Below are positions 1 through 9,571 of a stretch of DNA of 64,000 nucleotides, piece after piece. The notes below the pieces were generated by a model. That model made no database searches. It had not been told where the DNA came from and was given only the letters and a program-made list of their open reading frames with translations. The DNA comes from Zobellella endophytica (lineage in GTDB: Bacteria; Pseudomonadota; Gammaproteobacteria; Enterobacterales; Aeromonadaceae): positions 44,889 through 108,888 of the forward strand of contig NZ_PXYG01000005.1 of the NCBI RefSeq assembly GCF_003012775.1. Direction: 5' to 3'. The translations under genes were made by a program, and so were the position numbers. Position 1 is the first letter of the stretch. The number at the start of each line of letters is the position of its first letter.

Positions 1-712
1 AGGGATCCTGCTCCGCCTCGTGTCGCCCTTGCGCCACCGCCACCGAATAGTCGCTGTCGTATTCCACCACCGTCACCCCCTGGCTGCGCAGCAGCTGTTT
101 TTTCCAGTCCCGGGCGTCTGCCGACATATGCACGCTGACCCTAAACCCGAGCCGGGCGCTGATGATGCCGATGGACAGCCCCAGGTTGCCGGTCGAGCCG
201 ACGGCAATGGAGTGGCGGCCGAAAAACGTGCGGAATTCATCGCTGTGCAGCTTGGCATAGTCATCGTCCAGGTGCAGCAGTCCGGCCTTGAGCGCCAGCT
301 TTTCCGCATGCTGCAGCACTTCATAGATGCCGCCGCGGGCCTTGATCGAGCCGGAGATCGGCAACTGGTTGTCCATTTTCAGCAGCAGGGTGCCGTTGAG
401 CTCCTGGCCGTAGCTGGCACTCAGGGCCTGTTGCATGGCGGGAATCGCCTGCAGGGGCGACTCGATGATGCCGCCGTGCCGGCGGCTCTCCGGGAACGCG
501 GCACAAAAGTAGGAGGCAAACCGAGCCAGCCTCTGGCCGGCATCGGCCACGTCACCGGCGGTCAGCCCCACCGTGGGCAGGGCGAGTTCGGCCGGGGCCC
601 GCTCCGGGTTGAACCAACTGAGCGGCCGCAAGGCCATCAGGCTGTCGAGTAGCGGATAATCCTTGCGCAGGGCATTAATGGCGTCTGCGGAATACGACGG
701 GTGCGAGTGCAT
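1..712 (-). CDS. dsdA: D-serine dehydratase, C-terminus beyond window edge
   Basis: PLP-dependent enzyme that deaminates D-serine to pyruvate and ammonia. The reverse strand reads open from an ATG at 712 to the window edge, giving the first 237 residues. The reading shows the family landmarks WFNP near the N-terminus, SGSIKARGG holding the Schiff-base lysine, [11 protein letters not shown] for phosphate binding, and HMSADA followed by WKK. The alignment to the E. coli enzyme as I remember it is nearly gap-free. The gene lies 92 bp downstream of an AGCS symporter on the same strand, so uptake of small amino acids and D-serine breakdown may be linked. It is cut by the window edge, not visibly broken. 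Confidence 0.93.
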   Translation of the reverse strand, partial: MHSHPSYSADAINALRKDYPLLDSLMALRPLSWFNPERAPAELALPTVGLTAGDVADAGQRLARFASYFCAAFPESRRHGGIIESPLQAIPAMQQALSASYGQELNGTLLLKMDNQLPISGSIKARGGIYEVLQHAEKLALKAGLLHLDDDYAKLHSDEFRTFFGRHSIAVGSTGNLGLSIGIISARLGFRVSVHMSADARDWKKQLLRSQGVTVVEYDSDYSVAVAQGRHEAEQDP

Positions 713-804
713 CTGGTCTGGCCCCTAGTGAACATCTGGCGGCAGTATATCAGCAGCGGCCGGTATTGCTGTAGCGGGAGTCATAGCGGCCGCCAGGAGC
801 ACGA

Positions 805-2136
805 TTATCCCTTGGCGAAGTATTCCCGGGTCAGGCGGAATACCACCGGGCTGAGTAGGGCCAGGGCAATCAGGTTGGGGATGGCCATCATGGCGTTGAG
901 GGTGTCGGCCAGCAGCCAGATGAATTCCAGCGACTGGGTGGCGCCGACCGGCAAGGCCAGGATCCAGGCGATGCGAAAGGGTACTATGGCCTTGATGCCG
1001 AACAGGTACTGCACGCATTTCTCGCCGTAAAAACTCCAACCCAGAATGGTGGTAAAGGCAAACACGGCCAAGGCGACAGCGACGATGTACTGACCGCCGG
1101 GGATGGCGCTGGAAAAGGCGAGGGTGGTCAGCGAAGCCCCGGCCTCGCCGCTGGTCCAGCTGCCGGTGACGATAATCGCCAGGCCGGTGATGGAGCAGAC
1201 GATGATGGTATCGATAAAGGTGCCCAGCATGGCGATAAGCCCCTGCCGCACCGGGCTGTCGGTCTTGGCGGCGGCGTGGGCGATGGGGGCGCTGCCCAGG
1301 CCGGCCTCGTTGGAGAACACCCCCCGGGCGACCCCGAAGCGGATGGCGGCCCACACCGCGGCCCCGGCAAAACCGCCCTGGGCGGCGATGGGGGTGAAGG
1401 CGTGTTCGATGATCAGGGTAAAGGCGCTCGGGATGGCACTGATATTCAGTGCCAGCACCACCAGGCCGGCGCTGAAGTAGGACACCGTCATCAGCGGAAC
1501 CAGCTTGCCGGCTACTTCCGAGATCCAGCGGATACCGCCGATCAGCACGGCACCCACCAGCACCATCAACACCACGCCGGTGGTCAGGCTGGAAATACCG
1601 AACGAGGCCTGCAGCGCATCGGCCACCGAGTTGGCCTGCACCGTGTTGCCGATGCCGAAACCGGCGATGCCGCCGAAGATGGCGAAGGCGACCCCCAGCC
1701 AGGCCCATTTGGCACCTAGACCGTTCTTGATGTAGTACATGGGGCCGCCGACGTGGTTGCCGAGCTTGTCGGTTTCGCGGAAATTGACCGCGCACACCGC
1801 CTCGGAATACTTGGTGGCCATGCCCACCAGCGCGGTCATCCACATCCAGAACAGCGCCCCGGGCCCGCCGAAGAAGATGGCGGTCGCCACCCCGGCGATA
1901 TTCCCCGTCCCTATGGTGGCGGAAAGCGCGGTCATCAGGGCGTTGAATGGCGAGATTTCGCCGCTGCCCTGTTCCACTTTGGTAAACAACAGCCGAAAAC
2001 CGGTCGCCAGCTTGCGGATGGGCATAAAGCCGAGGCCGAATTGCAGGTAGAGGCCAATACCGAGAATGCCCACCAGCATGGGCACCCCCCAGACCACACT
2101 GTTGATGGACGACAGTAATTCGGTGAGCAGTTCCAT
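805..2136 (-). CDS. AGCS-family sodium:alanine/glycine symporter
   Basis: Inner-membrane symporter of 443 residues, the usual family length, made almost wholly of hydrophobic segments. Family motifs are clear: GTGNIAGVA at residues 76-84, GGPGALFWMW just after it, and NEAGLGSAPIAHAAA in the middle third. Members import alanine, glycine or D-alanine with sodium. The start is the ATG following a GGGAGG-like ribosome site on the reverse strand. It sits between tmcA and dsdA. The pairing with dsdA suggests a small neutral or D-amino acid as substrate, but the sequence does not prove it. A second, more distant AGCS copy lies at 32067-33560. Confidence 0.92.
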   Translation of the reverse strand: MELLTELLSSINSVVWGVPMLVGILGIGLYLQFGLGFMPIRKLATGFRLLFTKVEQGSGEISPFNALMTALSATIGTGNIAGVATAIFFGGPGALFWMWMTALVGMATKYSEAVCAVNFRETDKLGNHVGGPMYYIKNGLGAKWAWLGVAFAIFGGIAGFGIGNTVQANSVADALQASFGISSLTTGVVLMVLVGAVLIGGIRWISEVAGKLVPLMTVSYFSAGLVVLALNISAIPSAFTLIIEHAFTPIAAQGGFAGAAVWAAIRFGVARGVFSNEAGLGSAPIAHAAAKTDSPVRQGLIAMLGTFIDTIIVCSITGLAIIVTGSWTSGEAGASLTTLAFSSAIPGGQYIVAVALAVFAFTTILGWSFYGEKCVQYLFGIKAIVPFRIAWILALPVGATQSLEFIWLLADTLNAMMAIPNLIALALLSPVVFRLTREYFAKG

Positions 2137-2229
2137 GGGCAGCCTCCCTGCGTAATATGGTTGATTCGACTCGATTTTATTTTTATAGGGTAGTCTTGTT
2201 TTGCATTTAATAACAACTGTCCGAACACA

Positions 2230-4248
2230 TCAGGGCGGCGGGAAAAAGCATTGCAGCAACCGGCGGAGCCGTTGGACCAGATCCTTGCCACCGGCGAGAC
2301 CGAAGTCGGCGACCAGCTGCGCTGCCGAATTAGCCGGGTTCAGCAGGGCATCGGCCAGCGCTTTTTGACGTTCATCCAGCCCCTCCGGTAAAGACCGGGA
2401 ACGGATAAAGCGGGCCAGGGCCGGCCGGTCGGCCGGCAGATCCCGGTGGGCCCAGGCGAAGTCACGGACGATGGCGGCATCGAGAGCCGGCTGGGGGCGG
2501 GCGGGGGGGCGTTTCAGGCTGTGCAGCAGCGGCGGGGGGAGCGTGCGCAAGGCCCCGAGCAGGAAGAAGTCGAGATTGGCGCTGAACTGCCCCTGCCAGA
2601 CCGGCATCACGGCCTCGGCATCCGGACTCAGTGGCTGCAGCATCATGGCCGCATGCAGGCCGCTGACGCCATCGGCGCTCAGGCCGAGGCGGACGGCGGC
2701 GAAGCCGTTTCGCTGCCAGAAGCGGACCAGTTCGGCGCTGGCACCAAAGCTGGTGCCCAGAAAGTCCGCGGTCGAGTGCTGCCGCAGCCAGCCCAGCAGG
2801 CGGGAGCCGACCCCCTGCTGCTGGCCATGCGGATGCACCACGATGCGCATGATACGGTCGTAGCCGAAGACGCAGGCACCATCGAGGCCGCCATGAAAGG
2901 CCAGGGATTGGGGCAGCAGGTGGCCGCGGGGACGACGCTGGCCGCGCCAGATGGCCTGACCCAGTTCCGGACTCAGCCGGCCTTCCCGTACCACCAGGGC
3001 CACCGCCATCGGGATCCGGGCCCGACAGGCGACGACCAGCTCGAGGCCCGGGGCATCCAGCAGGTAGCGCAGATCGCTCGGGCTGGTCTGGTAATGCGCC
3101 AGGGTGAGCAGGCCGAATACCTGATGCAGCAGGACTTCATCTTCCGCCAGCTGCCGCTGGCTGAGCCGGTGTAGTTGCCAGGGGCCGCTCGGGGGGGGAG
3201 GGGGCGGATCCGCGCCCAAGACCAGCAGGCGAAACAGCAGTGGCTCGAGCGGATCTTGAGGGCTCCACCGGGCCGGTGTCGTCAGCCGATACTTCCGCCA
3301 GCCCGGCGCCAACCGATCCAGGCTGGGCTGGAATTTGAGCTGAAAGCCCAGGCCGGTGCCCTCGTAGCCGTGTTCGGTGGTGGCAAAGACACAGCAATAA
3401 TGCCGGGCCAGCGCCTGCAGTATGGGCACGGGAATGGCGGCGGCCTCATCCACCAGCAGCAGATCGGCGGCCGGCCGTTGCTGCAGCAAGGCGTCGGGGG
3501 CGATAAAGTGGAGCCGCCCCCCGCCCTGTGCCAGCGCGTTGTGTGCGGCGTGCGGGCTGGGGGCGGTGAGCAGTACCCGTCGGCCGGCATCGAGCAAGCG
3601 CGCGCCGGCAAGCCCGAGCAGGCTCGACTTTCCCCGGCCCCGGTCGGCGGTCAGCACCAGCGGACACCGGCGGCGGCAGGACTGCAAAATCATGGCCAGG
3701 GCCTGCCGTTGCTGCGGATTCAGGCACCCTCGCCGGTCGCGTTGCCGGTGCCAGGCATGATGGCCGGGCGGCGGCAGCGCGGGGCGACAGGCGCCTTGCT
3801 GCCAGATCAGGGTATGGGCATCCTGCTGCAGCAGGCGGACCAGGCGCTGGATAAAGCGGCTGTGACGCTCCCGGGCCTGCTCGGGCAGGGCCACGTAGCG
3901 TTGCAGATCCGGATCGGCGTAGTCGGGCCAGTCGGCCAGCGGCGGGCACAGCAGCAGCACGACGCCGCCGGCGGCCACGCAGCCCAGCACGGCGCCGAAG
4001 GCATCCGGGTGCAGGCCGCTGTGCGCATTGAACACCAGGGCCGGAAACGACCGTCCCAGATAGCGGCTTATTTTGGCTGCGGGTTGTGGCTGATACTCGT
4101 CCGGCCCCTGTCCCAGCCACAGGGCGTCTCGTTGCCACAGCTCCCGGGCCAGCTCTTGCCCCCAGGATTCACTGCCGGCCAGGACCAGCAGCCGGCGTTC
4201 GCCGTTGTGCGCCAGGCGCCGCCGCCAGGCGTGCCAGTCCGGCCACAT
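2230..4248 (-). CDS. tmcA: tRNA(Met) cytidine acetyltransferase TmcA
   Basis: Forms N4-acetylcytidine at the wobble base of elongator tRNA-Met using acetyl-CoA and ATP. The 672-residue product matches the roughly 670 residues of the E. coli enzyme. Visible parts in order are an N-terminal domain, a helicase-like module with the P-loop DRGRGKSS and the Walker B stretch LLLVDEAAAIP, and a GNAT domain with VVHPHGQQQGVGSRLL. A longer in-frame ORF reaches 4521, but the real start is the ATG at 4248 (MWPDW). That ATG shares one base with the stop of the upstream HlyU-family gene (TGATG), so the two are probably translationally coupled. Confidence 0.95.
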   Translation of the reverse strand: MWPDWHAWRRRLAHNGERRLLVLAGSESWGQELARELWQRDALWLGQGPDEYQPQPAAKISRYLGRSFPALVFNAHSGLHPDAFGAVLGCVAAGGVVLLLCPPLADWPDYADPDLQRYVALPEQARERHSRFIQRLVRLLQQDAHTLIWQQGACRPALPPPGHHAWHRQRDRRGCLNPQQRQALAMILQSCRRRCPLVLTADRGRGKSSLLGLAGARLLDAGRRVLLTAPSPHAAHNALAQGGGRLHFIAPDALLQQRPAADLLLVDEAAAIPVPILQALARHYCCVFATTEHGYEGTGLGFQLKFQPSLDRLAPGWRKYRLTTPARWSPQDPLEPLLFRLLVLGADPPPPPPSGPWQLHRLSQRQLAEDEVLLHQVFGLLTLAHYQTSPSDLRYLLDAPGLELVVACRARIPMAVALVVREGRLSPELGQAIWRGQRRPRGHLLPQSLAFHGGLDGACVFGYDRIMRIVVHPHGQQQGVGSRLLGWLRQHSTADFLGTSFGASAELVRFWQRNGFAAVRLGLSADGVSGLHAAMMLQPLSPDAEAVMPVWQGQFSANLDFFLLGALRTLPPPLLHSLKRPPARPQPALDAAIVRDFAWAHRDLPADRPALARFIRSRSLPEGLDERQKALADALLNPANSAAQLVADFGLAGGKDLVQRLRRLLQCFFPPP

Positions 4249-4529
4249 CAGTCGAACAGCCGCTCGCCGTTCTCGTCGATCACCCGCTTCGCCTTGCCGA
4301 TCATCAGTTCGGCAGCCTGTTCGGCCGAGGGCAGCAGATCGGAGCGGATCAGCAGATACTCCCGCTGCTCGCCGTCCTTGTGCTGCACTATCCGACCCTG
4401 CAGCCGGAACTGGCCGCCTTCCTGCCGGGGCTCGGGATAAATATCGAATCCCCGGTAGGATACCGGCTCGCTCCCCGGTGTTGCCGTCGAGACGCCACCG
4501 CCGGCCAGCTTTTTTAACCATTTGAGCAT
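4248..4529 (-). CDS. HlyU-family small protein
   Basis: A 93-residue protein resembling the HlyU family, whose Vibrio member is a transcriptional activator of hemolysin genes. The N-terminus MLKWLKKL is basic. The core YRGFDIYPEPR, GQFRLQGRI and a C-terminal LIGKAK-like helix fit the compact family fold. Many family members are in species without hemolysins, so a virulence role should not be assumed. Its stop overlaps the tmcA start by one base, and it lies downstream of the crr terminator, so it should have its own promoter just upstream of 4529. Confidence 0.75.
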   Translation of the reverse strand: MLKWLKKLAGGGVSTATPGSEPVSYRGFDIYPEPRQEGGQFRLQGRIVQHKDGEQREYLLIRSDLLPSAEQAAELMIGKAKRVIDENGERLFD

Positions 4530-4552
4530 CGTCTTTTTCCTTCTGTCAGCGA

Positions 4553-4580
4553 CAAAAAAGGCGCCGGAAGGCGCCTTGTC
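4553..4580 (-). terminator. Intrinsic terminator after crr
   Basis: Read on the minus strand, a stem AAGGCGCC / GGCGCCTT with a four-base loop is followed by a run of six T. It starts about 15 bases after the crr stop codon. Confidence 0.85.
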
Positions 4581-4594
4581 GGGGTGAGGCCGGC

Positions 4595-5104
4595 TTATTT
4601 CTTGACGCGTAGTACCACGTCTTGGGCCAGGGTCACGGCACCGCTCTGCTTGCTGAGCTCCTTGACCTCGTCCATGTTGGAGATCACCACCGGGGTCAGG
4701 GTGGACTTGGCCTTGGCTTCGAGCAGGGCCAGGTCGAATTCGATGATGGTGTCGCCTTTCTTGACCTGCTGGCCTTCCTGGGCAATACGGGTAAAACCTT
4801 CGCCTTTCAACTCGACGGTATCGATACCGAAGTGCACGAACAGCTCCAGGCCAGAGTCGGATTCGATTGAAAAAGCATGGTTGGTTTCAAAGATTTTACC
4901 AATAGTGCCGTCGCAAGGGGCGACCATCTTGTTGCCACTGGGCTTGATGGCGATACCGTCGCCGACAATTTTCTCGGCAAAGACCACGTCCGGCACCTCT
5001 TCGATGGCCACGATTTCCCCGGACAGGGGGGCAAAGATTTCGATACCGCTGGTGTCGTTAGTGTCGTCGGAGACCAGCTTTTTCAGTTTATCGAACAGAC
5101 CCAT
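4595..5104 (-). CDS. crr: PTS glucose-specific EIIA component (EIIA-Glc)
   Basis: Soluble phosphocarrier of the phosphotransferase system. It takes phosphate from HPr and, depending on its phosphorylation state, controls adenylate cyclase and non-PTS sugar permeases. At 169 residues it has the normal length. His76 (NHAFSIES) and the phosphorylated His91 (LFVHFGIDT) are both present, as is the N-terminal amphipathic stretch [11 protein letters not shown] good ribosome site (AGGAG) precedes the ATG. The usual partners ptsH and ptsI, which in E. coli and Vibrio lie between cysK and crr, are absent here: only 232 bp containing a terminator separate the two genes. Confidence 0.96.
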   Translation of the reverse strand: MGLFDKLKKLVSDDTNDTSGIEIFAPLSGEIVAIEEVPDVVFAEKIVGDGIAIKPSGNKMVAPCDGTIGKIFETNHAFSIESDSGLELFVHFGIDTVELKGEGFTRIAQEGQQVKKGDTIIEFDLALLEAKAKSTLTPVVISNMDEVKELSKQSGAVTLAQDVVLRVKK

Positions 5105-5305
5105 AGTATTAGCTCCTGAAGTTATTTAACGCATGATAATAACAGACGGCCTTTCCCGAGATAAAGAGGCAAACTCGGCGCCGGCACTTCACCCGGGCGG
5201 GCAAAGGCATCAATGAGGCACATGATAGCGTTTTTGTGGTCACAACACATGTTCGGGGTCAATATTGCGGGGCGTTGTGGTGGTAATTTAACGAGAGGGA
5301 CAATG
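5105..5305. other. crr upstream region, no gene seen
   Basis: This stretch lies between the cysK terminator and the crr start, where ptsH and ptsI would be expected. I find no remnant of either. On the minus strand it contains a TTGTG/CACAA inverted repeat around 5236-5247 and a TATCAT hexamer just downstream that could be a -10 element for crr. A convincing -35 element is not visible. Confidence 0.4.
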
Positions 5306-5331
5306 TAAAAAGGCGCCAAATGGCGCCTTTC
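5306..5331 (-). terminator. Intrinsic terminator after cysK
   Basis: On the minus strand a stem AAAGGCGCC / GGCGCCTTT with an ATTT loop runs into T residues, six bases after the cysK stop. It separates cysK transcription from crr. Confidence 0.85.
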
Positions 5332-5336
5332 AATGG

Positions 5337-6305
5337 TTATGGCTGCAGTTCCTGCTCGGTAAAGATGCCCTGGAACAGGGCGCTGCTGAGGTAGCGTTCA
5401 CCGGAGCTTGGCAGAATAACGACAATATTCTTGTCCGCGAACTCGGGCAGCTCGGCCAGGCGATTGGCGGCGACCACGGCGGCGCCGGAGCTGATGCCGG
5501 CCAGGATGCCTTCGTCTTTCATCAGGCGGCGGGCCATCTCGATGGCGTCTTCGCTGGTCACCCGCTCGACCCGGTCGATCAGGGACAGGTCCAGGTTGCC
5601 CGGAATAAAGCCGGCGCCGATGCCCTGGATTTTGTGCGGACCCGGCCTGATTTCCTCGCCGGCCATGGCTTGGGTGATCACTGGAGATTCAACTGGCTCT
5701 ACAGCTACCGAGGTAATGGCCTTGCCCTTGGTCTGCTTGATGTAGCGGGATACCCCGGTAATGGTACCGCCGGTGCCCACGCCGGCGACGAAGACATCGA
5801 TGTCGCCGTCGGTATCTTCCCAGATCTCCGGACCCGTGGTTTTCTCGTGGATTTCCGGGTTGGCCGGGTTGTTGAACTGCTGCAACAGCACGTATTTTTC
5901 CGGGGCCGCCTCTTTCAGCTCCATGGCTTTTTCGATGGCGCCTTTCATGCCCTTGGCACCTTCGGTCAGCACCAGGTTGGCGCCCAGCGCCTTCAGCAGT
6001 TGGCGTCGTTCCAGGCTCATGGTGTTAGGCATGGTCAGGGTAATCGGATAGCCACGGGAAGCGGCCACAAACGCCAGGGCGATACCGGTGTTGCCGCTGG
6101 TCGGCTCGATCAGCTCTTTGCCGGGCACCAGCTCACCGCGTTTCTCGGCATCCCAGATCATGTTGGCGCCGATACGGCACTTGACGCTGAAGCTGGGGTT
6201 GCGGCTTTCGACCTTGGCAAAAACCCGGCCTTTGCTGACCCGGTTCAGTTTTACCAGAGGAGTACGACCAATGGTCAGTGAGTTGTCTTCAAAAATCTTG
6301 CTCAT
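5337..6305 (-). CDS. cysK: Cysteine synthase A (O-acetylserine sulfhydrylase)
   Basis: PLP enzyme that makes cysteine from O-acetylserine and sulfide, the last step of sulfate assimilation. The product of 322 residues is almost collinear with E. coli CysK. It has the Schiff-base Lys42 (NPSFSVKCR), the substrate loop TSGNTG, the phosphate-binding GTGGT and the C-terminal SSGERYLS. cysZ lies 2.5 kb away on the same strand, as in related genomes, but ldtD and ycbK on the opposite strand lie between them. The upstream region is unusually AT-rich, which fits CysB-type control, though no site can be assigned with confidence. Confidence 0.97.
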   Translation of the reverse strand: MSKIFEDNSLTIGRTPLVKLNRVSKGRVFAKVESRNPSFSVKCRIGANMIWDAEKRGELVPGKELIEPTSGNTGIALAFVAASRGYPITLTMPNTMSLERRQLLKALGANLVLTEGAKGMKGAIEKAMELKEAAPEKYVLLQQFNNPANPEIHEKTTGPEIWEDTDGDIDVFVAGVGTGGTITGVSRYIKQTKGKAITSVAVEPVESPVITQAMAGEEIRPGPHKIQGIGAGFIPGNLDLSLIDRVERVTSEDAIEMARRLMKDEGILAGISSGAAVVAANRLAELPEFADKNIVVILPSSGERYLSSALFQGIFTEQELQP

Positions 6306-6602
6306 TGTGGCTATCCCTAAGGTTCACTGTCACAGAAGAATTTATTTACCCTGTCAGCTTAATCGTTCTTTGCAGAATGAGAAGTGACGATTTGTTATAA
6401 CAATATGTTATTAAATGATAAAATAATATTCCTTTCTTTCCCGCCATGGCCGCGTCCGGCTATGGTGCTTTTTGCCCAAGTCTGATATCAAGGCAAATAA
6501 GCCGATGCAATACCCGGGGACGGTTGCGGCCGCCTCGGACGGCCGTTATGGGGCATGGGACAGGTGGGCGGGATACAAGCATTCAGGGCGGGGAAGGAAA
6601 AC
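6306..6602. promoter_or_regulatory. Divergent control region, cysK / ldtD
   Basis: This 297-bp spacer separates two divergent genes. The part nearest cysK (about 6385-6440) is strikingly AT-rich for this genome. It holds a perfect 12-bp palindrome TTGTTATAACAA at 6392-6403 followed by further TTAT/ATAA repeats. CysB sites are AT-rich and degenerate, so this is a candidate cysK activator region. No gene is seen. Confidence 0.4.
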
Positions 6603-8087
6603 ATGAAGGTGTGCCGAACTATCAGCGGGCTTTGGCTGTTGCTGCTGTGTCTTGGTTTCGGGGCCTCCGCCTCGTCATGGCAGGAGGAGCCGGAGGCAAG
6701 GATGCAACTGCATCAGTTGGGGCTGGAGCTGGCGCTGGCCGATGTGCATCCGCAGCTGACCCTGTGGTGGCAGCAGGCGGTGTCCGCAGAGTGGGCATCC
6801 GATGAAGCCGATGATCGGCTGTTGCTGGGGCTGGGCGCCTTCTGGCGCCACTGGGGAAGCCTGTCTTTTGTCGAGCGGCAGCACCTGCAAACCCGGCGGG
6901 CCGAGCTGGACATCCGGGAGGTGGATCGGCTGCGGCTGCAGCAGGCGGCACAAAACGGTGGCCGGCTGGCGCTGGTACAGGGGTTGATCCCCGGCTATCA
7001 GGATTACCCCCAACTGCAGCGTCAGTTGCACCGCTTGTTGCAACTGACGCAGCAACCCTGGCCCGGGCTGAGCACGGCCACCCTGCGCCCGGGCGAGTCG
7101 GCCGCCGTGGTGCCGGTGCTGCGCGAGCGACTGCGGCTGCTGGGTGATCTGGCCAGCTCCGCCCCACCGGCGGAGCCGGACCATTACGATGCCGAACTGG
7201 AGCAGGCGGTGCGCCAGTTCCAACAACGCCACGGGCTGATGGTGGACGGAGTGGTCGGGCGCCACACCTACTCCTGGCTCGACGTCACCCCCCTGACCCG
7301 GGCGCAGCTGCTGATGCGCAGCATGTTGCGCACCCTGATCGGCGATGCCCTGCCGTCTTCCTATCTGCTGGTCAATATCCCGGAATACCGGCTGCGGCTC
7401 TACCAGGAGCAGGCCATGGTGCTGGAAAGCGACGTCATCGTCGGCCGGGGCAGCCGCAAAACCCCGATCATGGCCAGTGAGATCACCAATGTGGTGGTGA
7501 ACCCGCCTTGGAACGTGCCGCGCTCCATCATCAACAAGGACATACTGCCGCGGCTGTACCAGGATCCCGACTATATCTATCGGGAGGGATTCGAGGTGCT
7601 GGACCGCGACGGCCGCATCGTGCCCGGCGAGGAATGGTTTGCCCGGCTGCCGGAGGGCTTCCCCTACCATCTGCGCCAGCGGCCCGGCAGCCGCAATGCG
7701 CTCGGGGCCTACAAGTTCCACCTGCCCAACAACGACGCCATCTACCTGCACGACACCCCTTCCCGCGGCCTGTTCAGCCGCGACAGCCGGGCGCTGAGTT
7801 CCGGCTGTGTGCGGGTGGAAGAGGCCGAGCAACTGGCCCAGTGGCTGTTGGGGGAACAATGGAGCCCGTCGCGGCTGGCCGATCTGAAAGCCTCGCAGCG
7901 CACCCGCTGGCTCAAGGTCAGCCGGCCGCTGCCGGTGCTGATGGTGTACTGGTCCGGCTGGTCGGGAGCCGACGGTCGCCTGCATTTCCGGGATGATATC
8001 TACGGCTTCGACCGCTCGCTGACCAGTCCCTTTCCCGACGGCCAGCCTCATACGCAGCTGCTGTCCCGGAATCGCGGCGTCTTATAA
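6603..8087 (+). CDS. ldtD: L,D-transpeptidase, YcbB/LdtD type
   Basis: Periplasmic enzyme that forms 3-3 crosslinks between meso-diaminopimelate residues of peptidoglycan. The 494-residue product has a signal peptide (hydrophobic LWLLLLCLGFG ending near ASAS). A peptidoglycan-binding domain follows at roughly 195-235 (QFQQRHGLMVDGVVG). The catalytic domain has HDTPSRGLFSRD and SSGCVRV, with nucleophile Cys402. In-frame codons extend upstream to 6555, but the ATG at 6603 has an AAGGAA ribosome site and starts the signal peptide. It is followed by ycbK, the same pair as in E. coli. Confidence 0.92.
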   Translation: MKVCRTISGLWLLLLCLGFGASASSWQEEPEARMQLHQLGLELALADVHPQLTLWWQQAVSAEWASDEADDRLLLGLGAFWRHWGSLSFVERQHLQTRRAELDIREVDRLRLQQAAQNGGRLALVQGLIPGYQDYPQLQRQLHRLLQLTQQPWPGLSTATLRPGESAAVVPVLRERLRLLGDLASSAPPAEPDHYDAELEQAVRQFQQRHGLMVDGVVGRHTYSWLDVTPLTRAQLLMRSMLRTLIGDALPSSYLLVNIPEYRLRLYQEQAMVLESDVIVGRGSRKTPIMASEITNVVVNPPWNVPRSIINKDILPRLYQDPDYIYREGFEVLDRDGRIVPGEEWFARLPEGFPYHLRQRPGSRNALGAYKFHLPNNDAIYLHDTPSRGLFSRDSRALSSGCVRVEEAEQLAQWLLGEQWSPSRLADLKASQRTRWLKVSRPLPVLMVYWSGWSGADGRLHFRDDIYGFDRSLTSPFPDGQPHTQLLSRNRGVL

Positions 8088-8297
8088 CAAAAGGTTGTTG
8101 ATAGCCCGGGCCGATTTGGTTACGTTCTGGCCGGTTGTATGTGGTGTGATACCGGTGACCGAGAGGCGATGCCGACAGGGGAAGGCGTGCCTTTGGTTTC
8201 CTTTCCGTCCGGCTTCGGGCTGTTCGCCCGAGGCCAGTCCTGTTCGCCGCTTCCGGTTCCCGCTTGTGCGCGCCTTGCTGTTATCGAAGGAGGAACC

Positions 8298-8843
8298 ATG
8301 CTGGAACGCGGTCTTGAACGCCGACATTTTTTACTGGGCCTGGGCGGGCTGGGGGTGGCGGCACTGTTGCCGATGCCGGCCCTGGCCAGCCTGTCGGCGC
8401 CGGTACGCAAGCTGAACCTGCACAACCTGCGTACCGGTGAACAGGTGACCGCCAGCTTCTGGGAGGAAGGGCATTACCTGGACGAGGGGCTGAACTCTTT
8501 TAACCGGATCATGCGGGATGTGCGCCGCAATGAAGTCTTTCCCATCGATCGCGCCCTGTACGATCAGTTGTTTCTGCTGCAGCACCGGCTGGGCCGGAAA
8601 GGCGAGATCCAGATCATCTCCGGCTACCGTGCGCCGGAGACCAACCGGATGCTGCAACAGCGCAGCAAGGGCGTGGCGAAAAAAAGCTACCACATGCTGG
8701 GACAGGCGGTCGATCTGCGTATGCCCGGGGTGGTGCTGGCCGATCTGCAACGGGCCGCCAAACAGCTCCGGGTGGGCGGCGTCGGCTATTACCCCAGGTC
8801 CGATTTCGTTCATCTGGATACCGGACCGGTGCGCAGCTGGTGA
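8298..8843 (+). CDS. ycbK: YcbK-family (DUF882) probable peptidoglycan endopeptidase
   Basis: A 181-residue exported protein of the DUF882/peptidase M15-like family. The E. coli homologue MepK cleaves 3-3 crosslinks made by L,D-transpeptidases, which fits the ldtD gene just upstream. The N-terminus has a twin-arginine signal (RRHFLLG followed by a hydrophobic stretch ending PALA). Metal and active-site motifs are SGYRAPETNRML, SYHMLGQAVDLRM and DFVHLDTG. The ATG at 8298 has an ideal ribosome site (AAGGAGGA). Its last 34 bases overlap the end of convergent cysZ. Confidence 0.9.
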   Translation: MLERGLERRHFLLGLGGLGVAALLPMPALASLSAPVRKLNLHNLRTGEQVTASFWEEGHYLDEGLNSFNRIMRDVRRNEVFPIDRALYDQLFLLQHRLGRKGEIQIISGYRAPETNRMLQQRSKGVAKKSYHMLGQAVDLRMPGVVLADLQRAAKQLRVGGVGYYPRSDFVHLDTGPVRSW

Positions 8844-9571
8844 TAGTGCTCCACCCACAGGGCGGTGGCGCCGCACACGGCGACCGGCATGATCAGCAGG
8901 TTGATCAGCGGCAGGCCTGAACACAGGGCCACGCCGGCGCCAAAGCCCCAGGTGAGCCGGCGTTTCCCGGCCAGGGCCCGGCGCATCACGGTGAAGTCGA
9001 TCTTGTGGTTGTCGAAGGGATAGTCGCAGTACTGGATGGCCATCATCCAGGCACTGAAAGCGAACCAGATGAGCGGCGCCAGGGTCTGGCCGACGACCGG
9101 CACTAGGAACAGCAGCAGGCAGCCCAGCGCCCGGGGCAGATAGTAGGCCAGTTTGCGCCATTCCCGGCCCAGCATGCGCGGCGTGTCCTTGAGCAATCCC
9201 AGCCAGCCGCTGTCGGGCAGTGGCGCCCCGGTCAGCTTCAGCTCGACCCGTTCCGCCAGCAGGCCGTTGAACGGGGCGGCGAGCATATTGGCGAAGCTGG
9301 TAAAGATCAGCGAAAACACCACCACTATGGTCAGCACCGCCAGGGGCCACAAGAGATAGCTCAGCCATTCCAGGTAAGCGGGAATGCGCTGTTCAAACCA
9401 GCCAAACACCAGTTCGAGCTGCAGGAAGAGGTAATAGAAGGCGCCGCCGAACAGCAGCAGATTCACCAGCAGCGGGATCAGGACGAAGAGCCGCAGGTCG
9501 CGCTCGCCGATAAGCGACAGCCCCTTCAATAAATAACCGGGGCCACTGACGGTGTGATAAGAGCCGGACAT
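8810..9571 (-). CDS. cysZ: Sulfate transporter CysZ
   Basis: Inner-membrane sulfate importer that feeds cysteine synthesis. It is 253 residues long, with four strongly hydrophobic segments and the family stretches GLSLI, FANMLAAPFNG and YCDYPFDNHK. The start chosen is the ATG at 9571 (MSGSYHT). The longer frame to 9751 adds low-complexity residues not found in the family. It is divergent from zipA, as in E. coli, and its 3' end overlaps ycbK on the other strand by 34 bp. Confidence 0.93.
   Translation of the reverse strand: MSGSYHTVSGPGYLLKGLSLIGERDLRLFVLIPLLVNLLLFGGAFYYLFLQLELVFGWFEQRIPAYLEWLSYLLWPLAVLTIVVVFSLIFTSFANMLAAPFNGLLAERVELKLTGAPLPDSGWLGLLKDTPRMLGREWRKLAYYLPRALGCLLLFLVPVVGQTLAPLIWFAFSAWMMAIQYCDYPFDNHKIDFTVMRRALAGKRRLTWGFGAGVALCSGLPLINLLIMPVAVCGATALWVEHYHQLRTGPVSR

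Noticed and set aside
5122-5319. 65-codon ORF between cysK and crr as a ptsH remnant
   Set aside because: The peptide has no HPr motif such as the phosphorylated histidine region and looks like non-coding sequence.
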